A stretch of 10,591 nucleotides of DNA. Origin: Oscillospiraceae bacterium. Lineage in GTDB: Bacteria; Bacillota; Clostridia; Oscillospirales; Oscillospiraceae. This document shows positions 6,039-10,591 of this stretch, piece by piece. The number at the start of each line of letters is the position of its first letter. Position 1 is the first letter of the stretch. The notes under the pieces were generated by a model. That model made no database searches. It was given only the letters and a program-made list of their open reading frames with translations, and had not been told where the DNA came from. Location: positions 1 through 10,591 of the forward strand of contig JAEDIZ010000074.1 in NCBI GenBank assembly GCA_016296635.1, given 5' to 3'. Both the position numbers and the translations under genes were made by a program.

Positions 6039-7188
6039 GCTCGTCACCTCTCTTTCGGAGGTTTTTCAGATAAATCTGCCCGGGACGGGAGTCTTTGCGT
6101 TCAAACAAACCGTTTTTTACCCGGGGGTTCAGAAAATCGCAGAATGCGCCGAGACTTTTTTTGACCTGCCCTCTACGAAGATACCCAAGCGCAGCGGCAA
6201 AATCAGAAGGGTAGAAAACCATGCGCACGGGCTTTGGCGAAGAATAAGAAGGAATCTCATCACCGAGAGCGGCATGTAGCCAGCAGAGCGCAAAGTTGGA
6301 ACCGGACACACGGGTCAGGGGATAGGTGCCCCATACGCGGGGGTTGCATTCCAGAAAACGCGGTCTGCCGAGGCTGTCCTGCTTGAATTCAAACATGGCA
6401 ACGCCGGTAAAGCAGAGAGCTTCCGCCATTTTCTTTGCCGAAAGAATCAGCTGCGGCAGATCGGCGGTTTCGCAGCAGCTGGACGGGCCGCCGGTGACGG
6501 GCCATTCGCGGATGCGCTTGTGGCAGATGGAAGCGTAAACAACGCCGTCTTTTGCGAGGATCGAGCAGCCGAATCCGTCGCCGGGCAGGTATTCCTGCAC
6601 AATTGGCGCTTCGCCCGTGATGGAGGAAAAGTGGTCAAAAGCTTTCTGCAGCTCCTCTTTTGTCCGGGCGATGCGGTACCGCTGCGCTGCCGACAGCCCG
6701 AATTTTTCGCCGCAGGTGGGTTTCACAATGCAGGGCAGATCAACACGGGAAAGGAAAGCGTCAGCCGATTCACTTTCACTTTTCAGGTAAACAGCAGGCA
6801 CGGCAATGCCGAGCGACTCTGCCAGCGCTGCCGCGCGGCGTTTGTCGTTGAGAAGCGTCAGATTTTCAGCGCTTGATACTGCCATGTGACAGACCTCAAG
6901 GAAGCGTTCCCGGTTTTCTGCCAGCATGGAAAGCGTGGCGGCACCGACGGGAAGCAGCGCCGGTTTTTCACCGGTCTGCTGCTGCACCGAAATGCACAGC
7001 GCCAAAAGCTCGTCCTGATAGGCTTCATCCGACAGAAAAACAGACCGGTCTATGCCGCGGCAGAAAAACCCTACCGGCTGCGATATGGTGTTTTTTTCAC
7101 AGACGATTACACAAACACCCGCCTCAACCAGATCGCGGATGAGTGCAGCGGCCATACGGTAGTGGGCATCGGTCACAATTACGGTCAT
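6028..7188 (-). CDS. ATP-grasp ligase, CarB-like type, first gene of a three-gene operon
   Basis: The 386-residue product begins with a Rossmann-like pre-ATP-grasp domain (MTVIVTDAHYRM; aspartate-rich loop, residues 1-110). The ATP-grasp fold follows: IVKP with K156 for ATP phosphates, APIVQEY (195-200) for the adenine/hinge contact, and RFLECNPRVWGTYP (277-290) with E280 and N282 as Mg ligands. The HKRIREWPVTGG segment (223-234) is common in carbamoyl-phosphate-synthase-like ATP-grasp enzymes. These enzymes join a carboxylate to an amine or similar nucleophile through an acyl phosphate; the substrates are unknown here. The ATG at 7188 follows GGGAGG (plus 7194-7199) at 5 nt. An upstream TTG at 7212 is rejected because it falls in the promoter. 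The stop overlaps the PHP gene start. Confidence 0.88.
   Translation of the reverse strand: MTVIVTDAHYRMAAALIRDLVEAGVCVIVCEKNTISQPVGFFCRGIDRSVFLSDEAYQDELLALCISVQQQTGEKPALLPVGAATLSMLAENRERFLEVCHMAVSSAENLTLLNDKRRAAALAESLGIAVPAVYLKSESESADAFLSRVDLPCIVKPTCGEKFGLSAAQRYRIARTKEELQKAFDHFSSITGEAPIVQEYLPGDGFGCSILAKDGVVYASICHKRIREWPVTGGPSSCCETADLPQLILSAKKMAEALCFTGVAMFEFKQDSLGRPRFLECNPRVWGTYPLTRVSGSNFALCWLHAALGDEIPSYSSPKPVRMVFYPSDFAAALGYLRRGQVKKSLGAFCDFLNPRVKNGLFERKDSRPGQIYLKNLRKRGDEHAR
6044..6051 (-). promoter_or_regulatory. Ribosome binding site for the PHP gene, inside the ATP-grasp gene end
   Basis: On the minus strand AGAGGTGA lies 5 nt before the ATG at 6038, within the last codons of the ATP-grasp gene. 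It decides the PHP start in favour of ATG 6038 over GTG 6047 and implies coupled translation of the two genes. Confidence 0.7.
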
Positions 7189-7208
7189 GAAAGCCTCCCA
7201 ATAAAGAA

Positions 7209-7230
7209 ACAATATATAATATTATATTGT
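7209..7230. promoter_or_regulatory. Palindrome over the -10 box, candidate operator
   Basis: The 8-nt arms ACAATATA (7209-7216) and TATATTGT (7223-7230) form a perfect inverted repeat around TAATAT. The site covers the -10 box and the start region of the ATP-grasp operon promoter, where a dimeric repressor would block initiation. The AT-rich content raises the chance of a random palindrome. No regulator gene is nearby. Confidence 0.45.
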
Positions 7231-7249
7231 TTTTTCGGAAAAAATGCAA
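7221..7249 (-). promoter_or_regulatory. Sigma-A promoter of the ATP-grasp/PHP/deacetylase operon
   Basis: On the minus strand the -35 box TTGCAT (plus 7244-7249), a 17-nt spacer and a perfect -10 TATAAT (plus 7221-7226) lie about 33 nt before the ATG at 7188. The -10 box is inside an inverted repeat. Confidence 0.7.
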
Positions 7250-7282
7250 GAATTGACCGAAGATCAGGTGCGATCTTCGGTC
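7239..7282 (-). terminator. Possible weak terminator hairpin overlapping the DUF2974 stop codon
   Basis: An 11-bp perfect stem (plus 7255-7265 with 7272-7282, 6-nt loop) contains the last codons and the stop of the hydrolase gene. On the minus strand it is followed by AATTCTTGCATTTTTT, so the T-run is about 10 nt away from the stem. This is weaker than a standard intrinsic terminator, and some read-through into the ATP-grasp operon is plausible. Confidence 0.45.
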
Positions 7283-8442
7283 AGAGTTTCCAGATATCCT
7301 GAGGCTGCTTCCAGCAGCTTCAGGTTTTTCAGTTTCCTTACCGGGTGCAGCTCGCCGAGCGCGGATTTTGCACCGGTTTTCAATAAAAGACGCAGCGTTC
7401 CGGTCAGGGCGTGACGGGTGTTCTTATCCAGCGACTGCATGGTTTTGAGCATTTTAGAGGCGGTTTTCAGACCGCCTTCCTTTAGTTCTGTCAGCGTGTC
7501 CGCATCTGTGCAGGTCAGCACATCAAAGAGCGTGTCCGTGAAAGCAGCCCGCTGCTCCGGCGTCATCTGCCAGACAAAGCTGCGCAGCGTTTTGTCAATA
7601 ATCTTGCCGCCTTCGGACATTTGAGGTACCTGCTCAAATCCGTCCGGACCGACCTGCCAGGAGAATCCGTCATGCTGCATAATACCGATCTGTGTAGAGC
7701 GGACAATCTGATATTCCTCCTCGTGCTCCAAAAGCATCCCGACGATGGAGGATTCCGGAAGAATGGTGATGATCCTGCTGCTGATGCGCTGATGTTCCGG
7801 CAGATCGAGAAGAGAGGTCATGAATCCCGGGCCGTCGTTATTATATACCGCAAGCAGCTGATCCTGCGTTTTTTCACCGCAGAAAACGGCACTGTAAACC
7901 GCGAGATTGCCACCCTTGGAGTGACCGCCGACACGGATCATGCAGTCTGGATGGGCTGCGGCTGCGTCCTGCAGATAATCCAGCGCTTCCTGCTGCGCGG
8001 GCACGGTGGGAAGAAAGGCCATGTTAAAATCTTCTTTCCATCCAACTAGGGTGTCATCCGTGCCGCGGAAGGCAACATAGCAGGTGCCATCGTCCAGATA
8101 AACAGTCAATGCGGAGAACTGAATCTCTGTTTCAGTATCAATTCTATTTACATAACTTCTGAGCATCGCGTGGCGGAAGCGGGAACTGTCGGCCATTAGA
8201 CGGGCAAGCTCAGGAATGGTGTCCGGGACAAGGACGCCCATGTCCGCAGCGGGATTTCCGGCAAAGTAGGCATCGCAGGCATCTTTCAGACTGATGCCGG
8301 GAAAAGTGAACGCATTCGGCACGATGCCGGAAAAATCAAGAAAGCTGAGTTCTGCCAAAAGCAGATTGTCAACATCATTAAAAGGACGCTCTGCCAGCGT
8401 CAGATCACCGCGCCAGCGAATATAGTCCAGAAGATTTGCCAT
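7264..8442 (-). CDS. DUF2974 (Mbeg1-like) alpha/beta hydrolase
   Basis: The 392-residue protein opens with MANLLDYIRWRGDLTLAERP, a beginning typical of DUF2974 proteins of Firmicutes. It has a lipase-like alpha/beta hydrolase core: YVAFRGTDDTLVGWKEDF (122-139), the nucleophile elbow GGHSKGGN (172-179, Ser175), NNDGPGF (201-207, likely acid Asp203) and MQHDGF (255-260, likely His257). The C-terminal ~100 residues are helical. There is no signal peptide, so it is probably cytosolic. Members are predicted esterases or lipases; no natural substrate is known to me. The ATG at 8442 follows AAAGGAGG (plus 8450-8457) at 7 nt; the longer reading frame would need a TTG at 8460. It has its own promoter and precedes the ATP-grasp operon on the same strand, separated by only about 75 nt. 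Confidence 0.9.
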   Translation of the reverse strand: MANLLDYIRWRGDLTLAERPFNDVDNLLLAELSFLDFSGIVPNAFTFPGISLKDACDAYFAGNPAADMGVLVPDTIPELARLMADSSRFRHAMLRSYVNRIDTETEIQFSALTVYLDDGTCYVAFRGTDDTLVGWKEDFNMAFLPTVPAQQEALDYLQDAAAAHPDCMIRVGGHSKGGNLAVYSAVFCGEKTQDQLLAVYNNDGPGFMTSLLDLPEHQRISSRIITILPESSIVGMLLEHEEEYQIVRSTQIGIMQHDGFSWQVGPDGFEQVPQMSEGGKIIDKTLRSFVWQMTPEQRAAFTDTLFDVLTCTDADTLTELKEGGLKTASKMLKTMQSLDKNTRHALTGTLRLLLKTGAKSALGELHPVRKLKNLKLLEAASGYLETLTEDRT

Positions 8443-8468
8443 ACTGATTCCTCCTTTCAAGTGTGTCT

Positions 8469-8497
8469 GTTATACATGAAATCCGATGTTTTCGCAA
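8469..8497 (-). promoter_or_regulatory. Sigma-A promoter of the DUF2974 hydrolase gene
   Basis: On the minus strand TTGCGA (plus 8492-8497), a 17-nt spacer and TATAAC (plus 8469-8474) lie about 27 nt upstream of the start codon at 8442. Both boxes have mismatches from consensus. The location just after the arcC terminator supports a new transcript starting here. Confidence 0.6.
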
Positions 8498-8504
8498 GCG
8501 AAAA
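8489..8504. repeat. Short inverted repeat over the -35 box
   Basis: TTTTCGC AA GCGAAAA forms a 7-bp inverted repeat that covers the -35 hexamer of the DUF2974 promoter. It could be an operator or a chance palindrome; it lies just outside the arcC terminator. Confidence 0.35.
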
Positions 8505-8513
8505 ATGGAACAG

Positions 8514-8546
8514 AAAAACGCTCCGCTGCTTTTTCAGCGGAGCGTT
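8514..8546 (-). terminator. Rho-independent terminator of the ygeW-arcC unit
   Basis: On the minus strand, 6 nt after the arcC stop, a perfect 12-bp GC-rich stem (plus 8535-8546 with 8517-8528) with a 6-nt AAAAAG loop is followed by a T-run. This is a standard intrinsic terminator that ends the carbamoyl operon. Confidence 0.9.
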
Positions 8547-8551
8547 GATAA

Positions 8552-9490
8552 TTACAGATGGACTGCAGTGCCGGTTTTGCCGTCGATGCCGTCGCGTGCT
8601 TTTTCAAGCAGCGTGATGAGGGCGGTACGGCCGGGCTTGGATTCTGCAAACTTGACAGCAGCCTGTACCTTCGGCAGCATGGAGCCGGGAGCAAACTGAC
8701 CTTCGTTTGCATACTTTCTGGCCTCGTCGGGGGTCAGATCGGAGAGCCACTTCTGATCGGGCTTGTTGTAGTTGATTGCAACCTTTTCAACAGCGGTCAG
8801 AATGATGAGCATATCCGCATCAAGCTGCTCTGCCATGCACTCGGAAGCAAAGTCCTTGTCGATGACTGCGGGCACGCCCTTCAGATGATATTTATCTTCC
8901 CAAATAACGGGGATTCCGCCGCCGCCGGCTGCGATAACAGCGTGATTGCTGTTCATCAGAGCACGGACAGTTTCGATTTCCACGATTTCCGTGGGCTTCG
9001 GGCTTGCGACAACCTGACGCCAGCCACGGCCCGCATCTTCCATGACATCAATGCCCTTCTCGGCCTGAAGCTTCTTGGCTTCTGCTTCGGTCATGAAAGC
9101 GCCGATGGGCTTGGTGGGATGCATGAAAGCCGGATCTTCGGGATCAACGGCAACCTGCGTCAGAACGGTGGCACAATGCTTCTTGATGCCGCGGCGATCA
9201 AGCTCTTCGCCGATCAGGTTCTGCAGATCGTAGCCGATGTAACCCTGGCTCATGGCAACGCACATGGAAAGCGGCATGATGTCGCTCTTCTCGTTTGCCT
9301 TGTGATATGCTGCAAATGCGTTCTGAATCATGCCGACCTGCGGGCCGTTGCCATGAGCGATGACGACCTCGTGGCCATCCTCGATCAGATCGCAGATTGC
9401 ATTTGCGGTGGTCTTAACGGCGGTCATCTGCTCTTCCAGGTTTTTGCCGAGTGCGTTGCCGCCGAGAGCAATAACGATTCTCTTTGCCAT
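8552..9490 (-). CDS. arcC: Carbamate kinase
   Basis: Carbamate kinase makes ATP and carbamate (which falls apart to ammonia and CO2) from carbamoyl phosphate and ADP, in the cytosol. The 312 residues match the family length and carry its motifs: ALGGNAL (8-14), AHGNGPQVG (45-53), PTKPIGAFMTE (125-135), AAGGGGIPV (187-195), DKDFAS (211-216), LTAVEKVAINY (231-241) and FAPGSMLPKV (266-275). The start follows AAAGAGG (plus 9500-9506) at 9 nt. The gene lies 76 nt downstream of ygeW on the same strand, with only a hairpin and no clear promoter between them, so the two are probably cotranscribed. Pairing with ygeW rather than arcA/arcB suggests the carbamoyl phosphate comes from purine-type breakdown rather than the arginine deiminase pathway. 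Confidence 0.96.
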   Translation of the reverse strand: MAKRIVIALGGNALGKNLEEQMTAVKTTANAICDLIEDGHEVVIAHGNGPQVGMIQNAFAAYHKANEKSDIMPLSMCVAMSQGYIGYDLQNLIGEELDRRGIKKHCATVLTQVAVDPEDPAFMHPTKPIGAFMTEAEAKKLQAEKGIDVMEDAGRGWRQVVASPKPTEIVEIETVRALMNSNHAVIAAGGGGIPVIWEDKYHLKGVPAVIDKDFASECMAEQLDADMLIILTAVEKVAINYNKPDQKWLSDLTPDEARKYANEGQFAPGSMLPKVQAAVKFAESKPGRTALITLLEKARDGIDGKTGTAVHL

Positions 9491-9516
9491 ATTTCACAAC
9501 CTCTTTAATGTAGGAC

Positions 9517-9538
9517 GGCAGGAGCTTTCGCTCCTGCC
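9517..9538 (-). ncRNA. Intercistronic hairpin with GAAA tetraloop between ygeW and arcC
   Basis: A perfect 9-bp GC-rich stem (plus 9517-9525 with 9530-9538) is capped, as read in the ygeW-arcC transcript, by GAAA, a stable GNRA tetraloop. No T-run follows it on the minus strand, so it should not terminate ygeW transcription. It sits about 10 nt upstream of the arcC ribosome binding site and more likely shapes mRNA stability or the ratio of the two proteins. This is a structural element within the mRNA, not a separate RNA gene. Confidence 0.6.
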
Positions 9539-9566
9539 ATATGATTTTTTGGAATAAGCTTTTTGA

Positions 9567-10591
9567 TCAGAACATCTTGCGCTTGTTGTCGGCAGCATCC
9601 AGATCCATCAGAGTGTTGACGGGATCCTTGACCTGAGCCAGGAAGATCATAGCAGCAATGATGTACGGCTTGTAGGAAGCCTGCTTGTAAAGAGGAACGA
9701 GGTAGCGGTCGAATACGGAGTTGTCAACTTCGCCTTCGGGGCAGCTCAGACCGGAGATATCTGCGGGCAGGCAATGCAGATACAGAGCCTTGCCCTCCTT
9801 GGTGAGCTTCATCATCTCTTCGGAGCAGGTCCAGTCCTTATGCTCTGCGTTCTGAGCAAGCAGTCTCTTTTCCAGCTCGTCGATGCCCTTCTGATCGCCC
9901 TTGGAGTACAGAGCGGTGCGCTCTTCCATAGCCTTGAAGGGAGCCCAGGACTTCGGATAAACGATGTCGGCATCCTTGAATGCTTCAGCCATGGTGGTAA
10001 CCTTCTTGAAGGAGCCGCCGGACTTCTTTGCATTCTCAGCTGCGATCTCTTCGACCTCGGGGAATACTTCGTATCCTTCCGGATGAGCCAGAACGACATC
10101 CATGCCGAAACGGGTGAACAGGCCGATAACGCCCTGGGGAACGGACAGAGGCTTGCCGTAGCTGGGGGAATAAGCCCAGGTCATGGCAACCTTCTTGCCC
10201 TTCAGGTTTTCAACGCCGCCGAAGTAGTGGATGCAATGCAGCATATCAGCCATGCACTGCGTCGGGTGGTCAACGTCGCACTGCAGGTTGACCAGAGTGG
10301 GGCGCTGCTCCAGGATGCCGGTACGATAGCCGTCTTCCAGAGCGTCCATGAAGGTCTTCTGATATTCGTGGCCCTGATGGATGTACATATCGTCGCGGAT
10401 ACCGATGACGTCAGCCATGAAGGAGACCATGTTGGCCGTCTCGCGGACGGTCTCGCCATGGGCGATCTGGGACTTCTTCTCGTCGAGCACCTGCTCCTCA
10501 AGACCGAGCAGGTTGCAGGCGGAGGCGAAGGAGAAACGGGTACGGGTGGAGTTGTCGCGGAAGAGGGAAATGCCGAGACCGGAGTTGAAGA
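9567..10591 (-). CDS. ygeW: Knotted carbamoyltransferase YgeW, N-terminus beyond window
   Basis: The reading frame is open through the window edge: 340 residues are visible, and roughly 55 N-terminal residues are probably missing compared with the ~400-residue family. The apparent internal start at 10490 is a GTG within the gene, since the conserved carbamoyl-phosphate loop STRTR (visible residues 14-18) lies upstream of it. Other marks are KSQIAHGETVRETAN, HPTQ (108-111), MTWAYSPSYGKPLSVPQG and HCLPADISG (272-280). These match E. coli YgeW as I recall it, rather than ornithine or aspartate carbamoyltransferases. YgeW is a knotted transcarbamylase whose natural substrate is not settled. It sits in purine/urate-degradation clusters of anaerobic gut bacteria together with arcC, ygeX, ygeY, ssnA, hyuA and xdh genes. 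Downstream arcC agrees with that role. Confidence 0.92.
   Translation of the reverse strand, partial: FNSGLGISLFRDNSTRTRFSFASACNLLGLEEQVLDEKKSQIAHGETVRETANMVSFMADVIGIRDDMYIHQGHEYQKTFMDALEDGYRTGILEQRPTLVNLQCDVDHPTQCMADMLHCIHYFGGVENLKGKKVAMTWAYSPSYGKPLSVPQGVIGLFTRFGMDVVLAHPEGYEVFPEVEEIAAENAKKSGGSFKKVTTMAEAFKDADIVYPKSWAPFKAMEERTALYSKGDQKGIDELEKRLLAQNAEHKDWTCSEEMMKLTKEGKALYLHCLPADISGLSCPEGEVDNSVFDRYLVPLYKQASYKPYIIAAMIFLAQVKDPVNTLMDLDAADNKRKMF

Noticed and set aside
8558..9508. 316-residue plus-strand open frame opposite arcC
   Set aside because: It is a shadow of a highly conserved carbamate kinase gene and has no family resemblance of its own.
9517..9550. Hairpin at 9517-9538 with the plus-strand T-run at 9545-9550 as a plus-strand terminator
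   Set aside because: No plus-strand gene lies upstream for it to end, and the T-run is about 6 nt from the stem. The element makes more sense in the minus-strand mRNA.
10202..10501. Arg/Ser-rich minus-strand frame overlapping ygeW
   Set aside because: It is an alternative frame of the conserved YgeW gene and is low-complexity, with no RBS.

Overview
The window looks like chromosomal DNA of a Gram-positive anaerobe, most likely a gut clostridium of the Oscillospiraceae/Ruminococcaceae type. The grounds are strong AGGAGG-like ribosome binding sites, sigma-A promoters with TTGACA/TATAAT boxes (two with extended -10 TGn), clostridial-type families (DUF2974 hydrolase, DUF975-like zinc-ribbon membrane protein, paired CobW-like GTPases) and a ygeW-arcC pair typical of anaerobic purine users. 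The lineage is inferred from gene content; no marker gene settles it. There is no mobile element, phage gene or CRISPR array.

Layout. Positions 1-51 hold the 5' part of a tRNA-Ser(UGA) on the minus strand, cut by the window edge. A compact divergent promoter region follows. From 201 to 2316 on the plus strand is a two-gene operon of G3E (CobW-type) metal-handling P-loop proteins. The first has a canonical GTPase domain with a large duplicated His/Asp/Cys-rich insert. The second is a degenerate paralogue joined to a C-terminal domain resembling the DUF1980/TIGR03943 (YcgQ) family. A long perfect hairpin closes the operon. A separate plus-strand unit (2438-3504) encodes a membrane protein with a cytosolic-type zinc ribbon at its end.

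From about 3500 onward everything is on the minus strand. In order of transcription, from the right edge leftward: ygeW (partial, runs off the window), arcC, a DUF2974 alpha/beta hydrolase with its own promoter, then a promoter with a palindrome over its -10 box driving a tight three-gene operon of an ATP-grasp ligase, a PHP-domain phosphoesterase and a NodB-type polysaccharide deacetylase homologue. A lone 103-residue unknown gene lies last.

Functional reading. YgeW (knotted carbamoyltransferase) and ArcC (carbamate kinase) fit the ATP-yielding end of anaerobic purine/urate breakdown: a carbamoyl group is moved to phosphate and carbamoyl phosphate is then used to make ATP. The ATP-grasp/PHP/NodB trio is the best candidate for an undescribed pathway. 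Its deacetylase lacks a visible signal peptide, appears to have lost the usual motif-5 histidine, and ends in SLH-like repeats, so its role is open. The paired G3E proteins are the second interesting system: a probable metal chaperone/storage protein with a degenerate partner fused to a cysteine-bearing domain.
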